A DNA stretch of 64,000 bases from Hyphomicrobium sp. CS1GBMeth3 (GTDB lineage: Bacteria; Pseudomonadota; Alphaproteobacteria; Rhizobiales; Hyphomicrobiaceae), in NCBI RefSeq assembly GCF_900117455.1, contig NZ_FPHO01000003.1, positions 1,144,501 to 1,208,500 on the forward strand, in the 5' to 3' direction. Below are positions 17,619 through 26,779 of the stretch, piece after piece. The position numbers and the translations under genes are program-made. Numbering within the stretch: the stretch's first letter is position 1; the number at the start of each line of letters is the position of its first letter. Below the pieces are notes generated by a model. The model had not been told where the DNA came from. It did not search any database and saw only the letters and a list, made by a program, of their open reading frames with translations.

Positions 17619-18024
17619 GGCGGGGCTTCCGGGGACGGTGGTGGAACGAGCCGCGGTGGCGCGGCGAGGCCCCGTGATACCGACGGGCCGGCAAAAGCGC
17701 AAAGGTTTAAGCGCAGATAGAGCCTAGCCAGCCAACTCGGCCGCCAGATCGGGGGGCAGGAACGCCGACTATCTAAAATTGTATATGCGAATAAGCACCT
17801 TATCCTCACGGATAGCGCGCCACCCAAGGCCCCCAGCCGCTTCACCCCTAAGGGAAGTATTCCACGCCTCATCGTCGCAGGGCGGCATATCTGGCCCAAA
17901 GCATTCTGTCGGCCCGGAAAATTGTCGTAATCCCCTGCGCCTGCTTGCACTAACACATGTGCAACGCAGCAGGCTGTACGTTGAAGCATCGCACAGGGTC
18001 GGACCGCTAACGGCGCGAGAGGGG
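17619..18024. other. intergenic region with a large inverted repeat
   Basis: About 400 bases between divergent genes. No supported gene. It contains an AT-rich patch (about 17774-17800) and an inverted repeat at 17940-17973: CCTGC-TTGCAC, an 8-base loop, GTGCAA, a short bulge, GCAGG. TTGCAC/GTGCAA would also fit a protein operator. Promoters for hisC and for the gene at 18025 must lie here. Confidence 0.5.
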
Positions 18025-18837
18025 ATGGCGACGTATTACGATTATTTGAGGGACAGGGTTCTGGCCTCGCAGCCCGGCGATCCGGCGCAGCTCGAACAGC
18101 TGGTCCACGGCGAGCGCAACGCGCTTTGGCAGCAGGTCGTCGCCAATCCCGCCTACGACGAGCAAGGGCGCCTGCATGCGCTGGCCGCGTTCGACGAGGC
18201 CGCGTCTCGCATTCTGTCTGAGCAGAGCGCATGGTTCGGCAGGCAGCCCACCAGGGACGTGCCGAACATCCTCGCGCGGGCTCAGAAGCCCTCCTTGCCG
18301 CCGCAAAGGCCCCAACCGAGCCAGCCGCGGGAGGAGGAGCACTTCCGCGCCGATGCACCACGAGGCGGGCGCCCAATTCTACGCGATGCCCTGTTCTTGC
18401 TGGCTGGATTGGCCCTAGGCTTCCTGATCGGATACCTGTTCAGCGGCGGCGCGTCGGGCCTGCTCTCGAGCAAAAAAGCAGACAACGAACTCGGAGTCGT
18501 CGGGCTCGATGATGCGGCTCCGAAGTCGTTCAAATTCGTTCGAAACGGACCGAGCCCATTGGAGGGCGAGGTCAACGTCGAATACGCGCGCGGCGCCGAA
18601 GCCGGCAACTACGATTGCACGGTCGACGCCACGTATCGTCAGGTTCTCGAGTACGTGCGCTTCGAGGACTCGTGCCGGCGGGTAGCGTTCAAGTTCCTGC
18701 CCCTACCCAAGCTCTGGGACGAGTTCAACTACGTCGAAGGCTATATGGTATTCTCGGCGATCATCACATCGCCGACCGGCACCAAGTGGGAAGGCTCCAC
18801 CAGCGTCTTTTTCTCGATCAACGGAGAAGTGTCGTAG
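18025..18837 (+). CDS. conserved hypothetical membrane-anchored protein
   Basis: 270 residues from the ATG at 18025 (MATYYDYLRDRVL), which follows GAGAGGGG. Residues about 1-80 are soluble and helical, about 80-120 proline- and glutamine-rich. One membrane segment follows (ALFLLAGLALGFLIGYLF), and then an external domain of about 120 residues, probably beta-rich, with two cysteines (YDCTVDATYRQ, EDSCRRVAF) that could form a disulfide. I do not recognise the family. The layout (cytoplasmic domain, linker, single span, periplasmic domain) suggests a sensing or scaffolding role across the inner membrane. Confidence 0.75.
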   Translation: MATYYDYLRDRVLASQPGDPAQLEQLVHGERNALWQQVVANPAYDEQGRLHALAAFDEAASRILSEQSAWFGRQPTRDVPNILARAQKPSLPPQRPQPSQPREEEHFRADAPRGGRPILRDALFLLAGLALGFLIGYLFSGGASGLLSSKKADNELGVVGLDDAAPKSFKFVRNGPSPLEGEVNVEYARGAEAGNYDCTVDATYRQVLEYVRFEDSCRRVAFKFLPLPKLWDEFNYVEGYMVFSAIITSPTGTKWEGSTSVFFSINGEVS

Positions 18838-18865
18838 GAGGGCCGGGCCAAGCCAGCCCATCCGC

Positions 18866-19159
18866 CTACTGCATGTAGGGGCTGTCACCGCCATTCGGCC
18901 GAGCTGGCGACGAGAAGAAGAAGCCGCTGTCGAACGGCCCGGCGGTCGTCTGGCTGCCGTACGTCGGATCGTTGAACTTCCGCGTGTCCGTGCCCTGCAG
19001 ATATTTGTAGGAGTACCCGCCGCGCTTCGGCATCGGGCGCACGACACCGCGCAGCGGCTTTTCCTTAGCTCCGGACTGAGCAAAGGCCGGCGCTGGAACC
19101 ATCGGCAACGCGAACAAAGCCGCGGCCATGACGAGTTTGACGAGACCGAGATTTTTCAT
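18866..19159 (-). CDS. small secreted protein, unknown
   Basis: 97 residues. A clear signal peptide (LVKLVMAAALFALPMVPAPAFA, cleavage before QSG) precedes a short mature part rich in G, P, K, S and Y (MPKRGGYSYKYLQGTD, TYGSQTTAGPFDSGFFF). No cysteines and no recognisable domain. It is convergent with the gene at 18025 and lies 28 bases from its stop. Confidence 0.7.
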   Translation of the reverse strand: MKNLGLVKLVMAAALFALPMVPAPAFAQSGAKEKPLRGVVRPMPKRGGYSYKYLQGTDTRKFNDPTYGSQTTAGPFDSGFFFSSPARPNGGDSPYMQ

Positions 19160-19416
19160 GCGCCTAACCTAACCCAATTTAAGGGGGAATGTCGATGCGG
19201 GGCGGTAAGATCGCCGCCCAAGTGTGTCTTTCGGAACGCCGTCCTGCCGTGCACGGAATGAACCTGTTTACGGCAGGTGAAGTTCCCTTGAGCTTCGCCC
19301 CAACGCATTGAGGCGCCGTTAACCGGGCGGCCCTTTCTGCCCTTCTCGCGGCTGCGCCCTGAGGGCGCGGCCTTGACCCTGGCCGGAAAGTTCCGATATT
19401 GAGAACTCGTTTCGAC

Positions 19417-19473
19417 CGTGGTGATTTGGCCGGCCGGCTTGCAGCCACGTAAAATAACTCGCTAAATGGGCCG
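19417..19473 (+). ncRNA. SAM-II riboswitch
   Basis: The metX leader contains CGTGG, TGATTTGGCC, a GC-rich loop, GCAGCCACG, GTAAAATAACTC, GCTAAA and TGGGCCG in that order. CGTGG pairs with CCACG to form P1. The GGCC in the first loop can pair with GGGCC near the 3' end to form the pseudoknot, and TGATTTG and GCTAAA are the conserved SAM-II core. In alphaproteobacteria this class shuts off metA/metX when S-adenosylmethionine is plentiful, usually by hiding the ribosome site. The aptamer ends about 80 bases before the metX start. Confidence 0.92.
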
Positions 19474-19553
19474 TCGCGCACCCGAACATATTTGGTGGGC
19501 CGGTCTCAAGGCCGGTGTCGAAAGCCCGCACGAGCGGGCCGGGAGCACGATGC

Positions 19554-20759
19554 ATGGGCGCACCCGACGCGGTGTCCGAAGGACAGGATGAGACGATCGG
19601 CGAGAAAGACGAGCCGCGGCGCTCCGAGGCCCTGAGCCCCTCGAGCCCCGTTGTTGTATTTCCCGACGACGCGGCTCTACGCCTCGAATCCGGCCAGGTA
19701 ATCGCGCCGCTGACCATCGCCTACAACACCTATGGCACGCTCAACGCCGACAAATCGAACGCGATCCTCGTTTGCCATGCCCTGACCGGCGACCAGCACG
19801 CCGCGAGCGCGCACCCCGTCACCGGCAAGCCCGGCTGGTGGGAAACCCTGGTCGGCCCCGGCAAGCCAATCGACACTGATCGCTTCTTCGTCATTTGCCC
19901 AAACATCCTTGGCGGTTGCATGGGCTCGACAGGCCCCGCCTCCCTGAACCCGAAGACCGGCAAGCCCTACGGCCTCGATTTTCCCGTCATCACCATCGGC
20001 GACATGGTGGACGCACAGGTGCGCCTCATCGATCACCTCGGCATCGATGAGCTGTTTTCGGTGGTCGGCGGCTCCATGGGGGGCATGCAGGTGCTGGAAT
20101 GGGCATCACGGCAGAAGAAGCGCGTCGCAACCGCCATTCCGATCGCGACCGCGCCCTGGCACACGGCCCAGAACATCGCCTTCCACGAGGTCGGCCGACA
20201 GGCGGTGATGGCCGATCCCGGCTGGCGTGGCGGCAGCTACTACGAGCACGGTGTCGTTCCCAAGAACGGCCTCTCGGTGGCGCGCATGGCCGCGCACATC
20301 ACCTATCTGTCCGAGAAGGCGCTGCAGGGCAAGTTCGGCCGCAACTTGCAGGATCGGCAAGCGCGATCATTCTCGTTCGACGCCGACTTCAAGATTGAAA
20401 GCTATCTGCGCTACCAGGGCTCGACGTTCGTCGATCGCTTCGACGCCAACAGCTATCTCTACATCACGCGCGCCATGGACTACTTCGACCTCGAATCCGC
20501 GCACGGAGGCAAGCTCGCGAACGCGTTTCTCGGCACCAAGACGCAGTTCTGCGTCGTCTCGTTTACGAGCGACTGGCTATATCCGACGCGCGACAGCAAG
20601 GCCATCGTCAACGCGCTCAACGCCGTCGCCGCCAACGTCTCCTTCGTCGAGATCGAGAGCGACAAGGGTCACGACGCGTTCCTGCTCGACGAGCCAGAAT
20701 TCCATGCAACGGTGCGCGGCTTTATCGGCGCCGCCGCGGCGAAGAGGGGGCTCGCCTGA
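19554..20759 (+). CDS. metX: homoserine O-acetyltransferase
   Basis: 401 residues from the ATG at 19554, with GGGAG 8 bases upstream; an in-frame ATG at 19515 has no good ribosome site. An alpha/beta hydrolase that acylates homoserine in methionine synthesis. [12 protein letters not shown] opens the oxyanion region, [15 protein letters not shown] holds the nucleophile Ser, LYPTRDSK the Asp, and [10 protein letters not shown] the His. [17 protein letters not shown] is typical of MetX. A SAM-II riboswitch precedes it and metW overlaps its stop (TGATG). Alphaproteobacterial members may use acetyl- or succinyl-CoA; sequence alone does not settle which. Confidence 0.95.
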   Translation: MGAPDAVSEGQDETIGEKDEPRRSEALSPSSPVVVFPDDAALRLESGQVIAPLTIAYNTYGTLNADKSNAILVCHALTGDQHAASAHPVTGKPGWWETLVGPGKPIDTDRFFVICPNILGGCMGSTGPASLNPKTGKPYGLDFPVITIGDMVDAQVRLIDHLGIDELFSVVGGSMGGMQVLEWASRQKKRVATAIPIATAPWHTAQNIAFHEVGRQAVMADPGWRGGSYYEHGVVPKNGLSVARMAAHITYLSEKALQGKFGRNLQDRQARSFSFDADFKIESYLRYQGSTFVDRFDANSYLYITRAMDYFDLESAHGGKLANAFLGTKTQFCVVSFTSDWLYPTRDSKAIVNALNAVAANVSFVEIESDKGHDAFLLDEPEFHATVRGFIGAAAAKRGLA

Positions 20760-21388
20760 TGCAGAAGGCCGTACCGTTCTCGGGCGAGCAGCGGGCCGAC
20801 CATCTCTTGATCGCGGAGATGGTGGTGCCGGGCTCCCGCGTGCTCGATGTCGGCTGTGGCGACGGCGCGCTTCTGAAGCTGCTCGCCGAAACCAAGGGCG
20901 TCGACGGCCGCGGCGTGGAGTTGTCACGCGAGAAGGTCAACCTGTGCGTGAAAAGCGGCCTGTCCGTCATCCAGGGCGACGCCGACAGCGACCTTGCAGA
21001 CTATCCCGACCAAGCCTTCGACTACGCGGTGCTGTCGCTGACCATCCAGGCCACGCGCGATCCCAAGACCGTGCTGGAGAACCTGTTGCGTATCGGGCGT
21101 CATGCGATCGTCTCGTTCCCGAACTTCGGCCATTGGCGCGTGCGCGCCGCGCTTTTGCTCACCGGCCGCATGCCCGTAACGCCGAACCTGCCGGAGCCAT
21201 GGTACGCGACGGCCGACGCGCACCTCTGCACGATCAAGGACTTCGTGGACCTGGTCTCGCTCGTCGATGCCGAGGTCGAGGATGCGGTCGCCTTCAACAG
21301 CCAGGGCAAGCGCCTTCCGATCAAGAACTCGCTGTCGCTGCAGAATCTGCTCGGCGAGAAGGCCGTGTTCAAGCTGAAGCGCCGCTGA
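20759..21388 (+). CDS. metW: methionine biosynthesis protein MetW
   Basis: 209 residues. A SAM-dependent methyltransferase-like fold: VLDVGCGDGALLKLLAE is motif I, DYAVLSLTIQATRDP motif II/post, IVSFPNFGHWRVRAALLLTGRMP the MetW signature. MetW binds MetX and raises its activity in proteobacteria. The start codon shares bases with the metX stop, which fits a fixed ratio between the two. It is under the same SAM-II riboswitch. Confidence 0.94.
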   Translation: MQKAVPFSGEQRADHLLIAEMVVPGSRVLDVGCGDGALLKLLAETKGVDGRGVELSREKVNLCVKSGLSVIQGDADSDLADYPDQAFDYAVLSLTIQATRDPKTVLENLLRIGRHAIVSFPNFGHWRVRAALLLTGRMPVTPNLPEPWYATADAHLCTIKDFVDLVSLVDAEVEDAVAFNSQGKRLPIKNSLSLQNLLGEKAVFKLKRR

Positions 21389-21391
21389 GCC

Positions 21392-22105
21392 CTACCGGAT
21401 CGGAACCAGCACGCGCAGCGCTTTGGCGCGCGCGGGCAGACCCTTGATTGGCGCCACGGTTTCCTTGCGCGCTTCCACAAGGAGCACACCACCAAGCCCC
21501 GGCGACATACGCGTGCCCACCCGCTCCCACGCCGTCGCGGAGCGGACCACGATGCCGCGATCGAACGGCGGCAGATGCAGCGCCGTCCCGAACGTGACCG
21601 GCGAGAAAAGACAGGACGTGAGCAGGTTGTCGAGCTGCGAGCGACTATAGGGGCTGCCGTAACCGAACGGCGTCGTGTCCACGTGCGCCCAAAGCCCGCG
21701 CCGGTTCGGCACCACGATCAATAGCCGCCCCTCGGGCTTGAGCACGCGCCACAACTCGCGGATCAGCGGCGTCACGCTCTCGGCCACCTCGAGGCAATGC
21801 ACCACGAGCAGGCGATCGACGGAGTTGTCCGGCAGCGGCAGCTGATCTTCCTCGACCAGCGTCGACAGGATCGGCCCGCCGGCGGGCCAGATCAGCGCCC
21901 CTTGTCGGGATGGCATGAACGCCCCCAGATGACGCGCCTCCCCTCGATAGGCACCGAGAAAGGGAGTGCCGAACCCCAAGCTGGCGATCGTCTCGCCGGC
22001 CGCGGACCCCCATTGCGCGCGGATGCGGCGCGCGAGAAGACGCCGCGCGATCTGACCCAGAGGCGTGGAGTAAAAATCCCTCAGAGATGCGACGTCCGGA
22101 TGCAT
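21392..22105 (-). CDS. class I SAM-dependent methyltransferase
   Basis: 237 residues from the ATG at 22105 (MHPDVASLRDFYSTPLG). The N-terminus FYSTPLGQIARRLLARRI is seen in a group of alphaproteobacterial methyltransferases. The binding fold shows ASLGFGTPFLGAY as a diverged motif I, NSVDRLLVVHCLEVAES and LWRVLKPEGRLLIVVPNRRGLWAHVDTTPFGYGSPYS. The substrate is unknown. It is convergent with metW, 3 bases apart, and divergent from gloB, a pairing common in this order. Some relatives are annotated beside glyoxalase genes, but a link to methylglyoxal is not shown. Confidence 0.85.
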   Translation of the reverse strand: MHPDVASLRDFYSTPLGQIARRLLARRIRAQWGSAAGETIASLGFGTPFLGAYRGEARHLGAFMPSRQGALIWPAGGPILSTLVEEDQLPLPDNSVDRLLVVHCLEVAESVTPLIRELWRVLKPEGRLLIVVPNRRGLWAHVDTTPFGYGSPYSRSQLDNLLTSCLFSPVTFGTALHLPPFDRGIVVRSATAWERVGTRMSPGLGGVLLVEARKETVAPIKGLPARAKALRVLVPIR

Positions 22106-22227
22106 TCGCCTCAAGGGGTTCGAGTTATGGGACCTATTTCGCCCAGCCGGCATTGAAATGGCAAGGGCGCGAGACTAGCTTGCGGCTGGATCCAGTCGGC
22201 ATCAGCGCAGGCGGGTCGCATAGGAAC

Positions 22228-22998
22228 ATGGCCCAAGCTGAGATTCATCAATTCCCGTGCCTTAAAGACAATTATGGCGTCCTCATCCACGATGCGGAAG
22301 GGGGCGTTACGATTGCGGTTGATGCACCCGACGCGGCGGCCGTCAGGGACGCGCTGAACGCGCGCGGCTGGCGCCTGACGCATATTCTCGTCACTCATCA
22401 CCACGCCGACCACACGGGCGGCATTCCGGTGCTGAAAGAGGAAACGGGCTGCGAGGTGATCGGTCCCAAAACCGAATCAGTGCGCATCCCGGGCCTCGAT
22501 CGCGGCGTGACGGAGCCTGACGTTCTAAGCCTCGGAACACTCAAGATACAGGTGTTCGACACCCCGGGACATACGTTGGGCCACATCTCCTACTGGCTGC
22601 CGGACGCCAAGGTCGCCTTCGTCGGCGACACATTGTTCGCCATGGGCTGCGGTCGCGTGCTCGAGGGCACGGCGGAGATGATGTGGACGTCTCTCGGAAA
22701 AATCGTACGCCTGCCGGCCGATACGGCGCTTTATTGCGGACACGAGTACACGGTCGCGAACGGCAAGTTCGGCATCACCATCGAGCCCGGCAACGCGCGC
22801 CTGGCCGAGCACCTGGCAAGTGCCGAGGCCGCCCGCGCCGCAGGCCAACCGACTCTGCCGACACGCGTCGATCTCGAGCTCGAAACGAACGTGTTTCTGC
22901 GCGCCGACCAGAAGGCCATTCGCACGCACGTGGGGCTGCCGGACGCGCCGGCATGGAAGGTCTTCGCCAACCTCCGCGAGCGCAAGAACCGCTTTTGA
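22228..22998 (+). CDS. gloB: hydroxyacylglutathione hydrolase (glyoxalase II)
   Basis: 256 residues from the ATG at 22228 (MAQAEIHQFPCLKDNYG). It hydrolyses S-lactoylglutathione to D-lactate and glutathione, the second step of methylglyoxal removal. Metal ligands are in THHHADHTGG, TPGHTLGHISYW, GDTLFAMGCGR and CGHEYTVANGKF. The C-terminal substrate domain ends with the usual NLRERKNRF. The frame is open upstream but overlaps the methyltransferase start region, so the internal ATG is preferred. No gloA lies nearby. Confidence 0.95.
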   Translation: MAQAEIHQFPCLKDNYGVLIHDAEGGVTIAVDAPDAAAVRDALNARGWRLTHILVTHHHADHTGGIPVLKEETGCEVIGPKTESVRIPGLDRGVTEPDVLSLGTLKIQVFDTPGHTLGHISYWLPDAKVAFVGDTLFAMGCGRVLEGTAEMMWTSLGKIVRLPADTALYCGHEYTVANGKFGITIEPGNARLAEHLASAEAARAAGQPTLPTRVDLELETNVFLRADQKAIRTHVGLPDAPAWKVFANLRERKNRF

Positions 22999-23040
22999 TC
23001 TGCCTTCGAATCCGCCGCAACACCGCGAACCTTTGTAAGA

Positions 23041-23060
23041 GGTAAGACACCGGTCTTACC
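23041..23060. repeat. 20-bp inverted repeat downstream of gloB
   Basis: GGTAAGAC, a 4-base centre, GTCTTACC: an almost perfect palindrome. No T-run follows it, so it is not a typical intrinsic terminator on the plus strand. It could be a hairpin that protects the gloB message or a protein site for the next gene at 23172. Confidence 0.5.
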
Positions 23061-23171
23061 CAGGAAGCACGGCAAAAGAGGAAACCAGGCCCTTTCGCGC
23101 TTCAACAAAATGCGGAAAGACTCGAGAGCACGGGTCGACTAGCATACCCCTGATCCGAAAGAGGGCCGCCG

Positions 23172-23609
23172 ATGGACGCCGATCTCATCATCGCCGAGTT
23201 GGGGCTCAAGCCGCACCCCGAAGGCGGGCACTACCGCGAAACCTTCCGTGACGCCGACCCGGCGAACGGCCGCGCCCATTCGACCGCCATCTATTTTCTG
23301 CTTCGCGAGGGCGAGGTCTCGCGCTGGCACCGCGTCGATGCGGTCGAGGTCTGGCACTGGTACGCTGGCGCACCGCTCATACTCGCCGTCGCGCCGCCCG
23401 AAGGCACTAAGACGACGCTGCGACTGGGCCCCGCCGTGATCGACGGCGACCGGCCACAAGGCATCGCGCCCAAGGGACACTGGCAGCAGGCTTGGTCCCT
23501 CGGCGCCTGGACGCTCGTCGGCTGCACGGTGGCCCCAGGATTCGAGTTCGACGGTTTCGAGCTCGCCGCCCCCGGATTCGAGCCGCGCGTGCCCGAGCCT
23601 CAAAGCTGA
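23172..23609 (+). CDS. cupin-fold DUF985 protein
   Basis: 145 residues. The sequence follows the DUF985 pattern: LGLKPHPEGGHYRETFRD, HSTAIYFLLREGEVSRWHRVDAVEVWHWYAGAPL, and GHWQQAWSLGAWTLVGCTVAPGFEFDGFEL. The His residues in SRWHRVDAVEVWHWY line the cupin pocket. Relatives such as yeast Yml079w have a sugar- or nucleotide-binding jelly-roll with no proven activity. It lies alone between gloB and the NYN-domain gene. Confidence 0.88.
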   Translation: MDADLIIAELGLKPHPEGGHYRETFRDADPANGRAHSTAIYFLLREGEVSRWHRVDAVEVWHWYAGAPLILAVAPPEGTKTTLRLGPAVIDGDRPQGIAPKGHWQQAWSLGAWTLVGCTVAPGFEFDGFELAAPGFEPRVPEPQS

Positions 23610-23803
23610 ACACGGCCCAACCGGGGCGGCGCCGAGTTTTCCACCACTCATTGCAAGAGCGAAAGGTGCGAAACGCTTTGTTTTCGCACGTCTTCGAGCA
23701 ATTCTTGGGGACCGGGTCCGCCCTACGCTTGCCGCTCAAACACGACTCGTGAAGAGTGCGAATCGGTTGAGAAAAAGTGTGCGCGCAGCGGGGGTTGCAG
23801 ACA

Positions 23804-25762
23804 ATGAAGGTGGAGTCCACCGGGACTGTTCTCAGTACGGTATTCGTCGACTACGACAACATTTACCTGTCGCTGAAACGGAAGAACGAGGAAGCGGCCA
23901 AGCGCTTCGCCAAGGATGCCGCGCTGTGGCTGCGCGAGATCGAGAGCGGACGCCTGATCACGCCGACCAACGGCACCCCGCTCAACGCTCAGCGCCGCAT
24001 CGTCATGAGCCGCTGCTACGGCAATCCTGTTCCGCGCCGCAACGCATCCGATAACTCGACGGACATGAACTCGTTTCCGTTCGTGCGCCACCACTTCCTG
24101 CGCGCGGGCTTCGAGGTCGTCGACTGCCCGCCGCTGACCGCGCAGCTCAAGAATTCCGCCGACATCCGCATGGTGATGGACGTGCGCGACGTGCTCAACC
24201 ACGAGACGCGCTTCGACGAGTTCATCCTGCTTTCTGGCGACGCCGACTTCACCCCCGTTCTGCATCGCCTCCGCGCTCACGCCCGCCGCACGGTCGTATT
24301 CGCCAACGACCACACCGCTCAGCCCTACACCGCCATCAGCGACGGCGAAGTGCGCGAGGCCGATCTCATCGCGCTCTTGCTCGAAGGACGCATCGACAAC
24401 GAGGTCAAGTCCGGCGGCACGCTGCGTGAGCCGTCCTCCGCCGAGCTCGAGACGATGCGCAAGTCGATCGTCAACGAGGTGGCCGGCACCGTCCGCTCGG
24501 CCGGCCAGCCCGTGCCGCTGGAGGCGCTCGCCGATCGCGCTGTGCGCACCCTTGGCCACGACAAGACCGTGGGCTCGGCCTGGGGCGGCGCCGGCAGCTT
24601 CCGCGACCTTCTCGCCCGCGCGCTGCCAAAGGACATCAAGCTGACCGATCAGCCGCCCTACTTCGCCTACGAGCCGACGCGCCAGATCGCCCGCGAGATC
24701 GAGGCACGGCCCGAAGTGCGCACGGAGCAGCAGCCGGCACCGCCCGCGCGCCGTATCGAGGTGCAGGAAGAGCGCTACGATCCGCGCTTCGATGCACCGT
24801 CCCAGCCGGCACGCACCGAAGCCCGCGCCGACTACGCACGCGACCAGCGTTCACCCGAACCGGCGCTGGAGCCGCAGCGCGCTGAGCGCCCGCAGCTCGA
24901 CCGCGAGCCTCGTACGGAGCAGCGCCCCGCACCGCGCTTCGATGATCCGCGCTTTGCACCGACCCGCGAGGAGCGCGCCGTCCCGGCTTATCCCCGCACG
25001 GAGCAGAGCGCACCCCAGCAGAGCCGTCCCGAGGCGCCGCCTGCGTCGCCGGCCTACGGCCAGTCCGGGTTCTTTGCGCCGCCGCCGGATCGCGCGCCGC
25101 TCGCCATCCCTGCTGCAGCGCCGCCCCGCGCCGAAGCCCCTGCGCCCCGGCAGCCGGTCACCCGCACGGCCGATCAAGCATCCCAGATCCAGCAGTCGAT
25201 CGCGCGCATTCACGAGGCCTGCCAGGCCCCGCCACTTTCGCCGCCGGAGTACCGCGTGCTGTTCGAGGTGATGGCCGTGGAGATCTCCGCCAACAATCTT
25301 TCCGGTCAACAGACTCTGATCAACATCGTCGAGCGGGCGCGAGAGATGGGCCTCGAGGTACGTCGCGACGACGTGCGGTTCGTGCTGGAGGTCGTGAGCG
25401 AGGCCGACCCGTGGTTCGAGCAGGGCGCGTCCGCGAATCTCTTCGCGAGCCGCTTCCGCAACTTCGTCGTCGCACGCTGCCGCTCACAGGGCCTCAATCT
25501 GTCGGCCGACGAGATCGACTTGATCGATGCCTGGTTCGGCGGCGCGCCGGCGTCGCAGCGCCTGGCACAGGGCGTCGCGCAGCAGCAGGCACCGGTTCCG
25601 AACCGTCCGGCCGCGCAACCGCAGGGCTACGGCGCACCCGCTCCGCAGCAACCGAGCGGAGATCGCTGGTCGTCGCAAGGCGTGCAACCGGCTTCGCCGT
25701 TTGGCAGCGAAGCGGAGGAAGACGAGTTCCCACGCATCGTACGCTCGCGTCTGCGCGGCTGA
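23804..25762 (+). CDS. NYN-domain RNase-like protein with LOTUS/OST-HTH-like domain
   Basis: 652 residues from the ATG at 23804. Residues about 10-190 are a NYN (PIN-like) nuclease domain: TVFVDYDNIYLSLKR, a helix with KNSADIRMVMDVRDVL, and FILLSGDADFTPVLHRLR, which together supply the Asp cluster for metal binding. Residues about 215-290 (RKSIVNEVAGTVRSAG to FRDLLARALPKDIKLTD) resemble a LOTUS/OST-HTH RNA-binding module. A proline-, arginine- and glutamate-rich linker of about 170 residues follows, then a conserved helical C-terminal domain (IHEACQAPPLSPPEYRVLFEV). Such proteins are thought to process or degrade RNA; the target is unknown. It is monocistronic, with a terminator 26 bases downstream. 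Confidence 0.88.
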   Translation: MKVESTGTVLSTVFVDYDNIYLSLKRKNEEAAKRFAKDAALWLREIESGRLITPTNGTPLNAQRRIVMSRCYGNPVPRRNASDNSTDMNSFPFVRHHFLRAGFEVVDCPPLTAQLKNSADIRMVMDVRDVLNHETRFDEFILLSGDADFTPVLHRLRAHARRTVVFANDHTAQPYTAISDGEVREADLIALLLEGRIDNEVKSGGTLREPSSAELETMRKSIVNEVAGTVRSAGQPVPLEALADRAVRTLGHDKTVGSAWGGAGSFRDLLARALPKDIKLTDQPPYFAYEPTRQIAREIEARPEVRTEQQPAPPARRIEVQEERYDPRFDAPSQPARTEARADYARDQRSPEPALEPQRAERPQLDREPRTEQRPAPRFDDPRFAPTREERAVPAYPRTEQSAPQQSRPEAPPASPAYGQSGFFAPPPDRAPLAIPAAAPPRAEAPAPRQPVTRTADQASQIQQSIARIHEACQAPPLSPPEYRVLFEVMAVEISANNLSGQQTLINIVERAREMGLEVRRDDVRFVLEVVSEADPWFEQGASANLFASRFRNFVVARCRSQGLNLSADEIDLIDAWFGGAPASQRLAQGVAQQQAPVPNRPAAQPQGYGAPAPQQPSGDRWSSQGVQPASPFGSEAEEDEFPRIVRSRLRG

Positions 25763-25787
25763 TCCATCGCACGCAACACGAATTGAG

Positions 25788-25818
25788 AAGCCGGCGCCTA
25801 TCAGGTCGCCGGCTTTTT
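25788..25818 (+). terminator. intrinsic terminator of the NYN gene
   Basis: AAGCCGGCG and CGCCGGCTT form the stem around CTATCAGGT, followed by TTTCG. It lies 26 bases after the stop at 25762. Confidence 0.75.
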
Positions 25819-25844
25819 CGTCTCCATCGCGTGTCGCAAATGAA

Positions 25845-25876
25845 AAAGGCCGCGGAGGCTTCCCTCCGCGGCCTTT
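25845..25876. terminator. bidirectional terminator between NYN gene and phbB
   Basis: AAAGGCCGCGGAGG pairs perfectly with CCTCCGCGGCCTTT over a 4-base loop. A-runs on the left and T-runs on the right make it work from both sides. It ends phbB (leftward) 25 bases after its stop and backs up the terminator at 25788-25818. Confidence 0.85.
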
Positions 25877-25900
25877 AAATTGAAAGGCGGCGTGCGCTTA

Positions 25901-26629
25901 TTACAGCGCGATGTAGTGACCGCCATTGACGTCGAGGCACGCGCCAGTGATGAAGCCCGCGTCATCAGCAGCAACGAACGCTACTGCGCGCGCGATCTCC
26001 TCGGCCTCGCCAAGACGGCCAACCGGAATCTGCGGAATGATCTTCGTGTCGAGCACTTCCTTCGGCACGGCAGCGACCATTTCGGTGTTGATGTAGCCGG
26101 GTGCGATGGTGTTGACGGTGATCCCCTTCGCGGCCGTCTCGAAGGCGAGCGCCTTGGTGAAACCGTGCATGCCGGCCTTGGCCGCCGAGTAGTTGGTCTG
26201 GCCCATCTGGCCTTTGCGGCCGTTGATCGACGAGATGTTGATGATGCGGCCGAAGCTGCGCGAACGCATGGTGTCGATGACGAGCCGGCTCATGTAGAAG
26301 ACGGAGTCGAGGTCGACGCTGATCACCTCGCGCCACTGCTCGGGCGTCATCTTATGCAGCATCGCGTCGCGCGTTATGCCGGCGTTGTTGACCAGAACAT
26401 CGATGGGGCCGAGGGCCTTGGTAACCTCGGCGACACCCTTTGTGCAGGCATCGTAATCGCCGACGTTCCACTTGTAGACCGGAATGCCGGTCTCGGCCTG
26501 GAACTGCTGAGCCGCGGCATCGTTCCCGGCATAGTTCGCAGCAACGCGATAGCCCTTGTTCTTGAGTGCAATCGAGATGGCGTGGCCGATGCCACGCGTA
26601 CCCCCAGTAACCAAAGCGACGCGCGCCAT
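25901..26629 (-). CDS. phbB: acetoacetyl-CoA reductase
   Basis: 242 residues. It reduces acetoacetyl-CoA to (R)-3-hydroxybutyryl-CoA with NADPH, the second step of PHB synthesis. ALVTGGTRGIGHAIS is the cofactor loop, NNAGITRD the Asn motif, and the catalytic Ser-Tyr-Lys are in NISSINGRKGQMGQTNYSAAKAG. DVNGGHYIAL is the usual C-terminus. It lies 150 bases downstream of phbA on the same strand, with a strong terminator after it. Confidence 0.95.
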   Translation of the reverse strand: MARVALVTGGTRGIGHAISIALKNKGYRVAANYAGNDAAAQQFQAETGIPVYKWNVGDYDACTKGVAEVTKALGPIDVLVNNAGITRDAMLHKMTPEQWREVISVDLDSVFYMSRLVIDTMRSRSFGRIINISSINGRKGQMGQTNYSAAKAGMHGFTKALAFETAAKGITVNTIAPGYINTEMVAAVPKEVLDTKIIPQIPVGRLGEAEEIARAVAFVAADDAGFITGACLDVNGGHYIAL

Positions 26630-26779
26630 GAATAGAATCTCCCTAGAGCCGGTTTCTAATTGATTTCGGTGATGGAATTAGCGCCCCGTTCGCACTACGG
26701 CGAGCCAGCAAAGTGTAACAGTGCAAATGGGTAGGGGCCCCCTCCCCACGTGAGTGGGAAGGGAGCGAAGTGCATTGGT

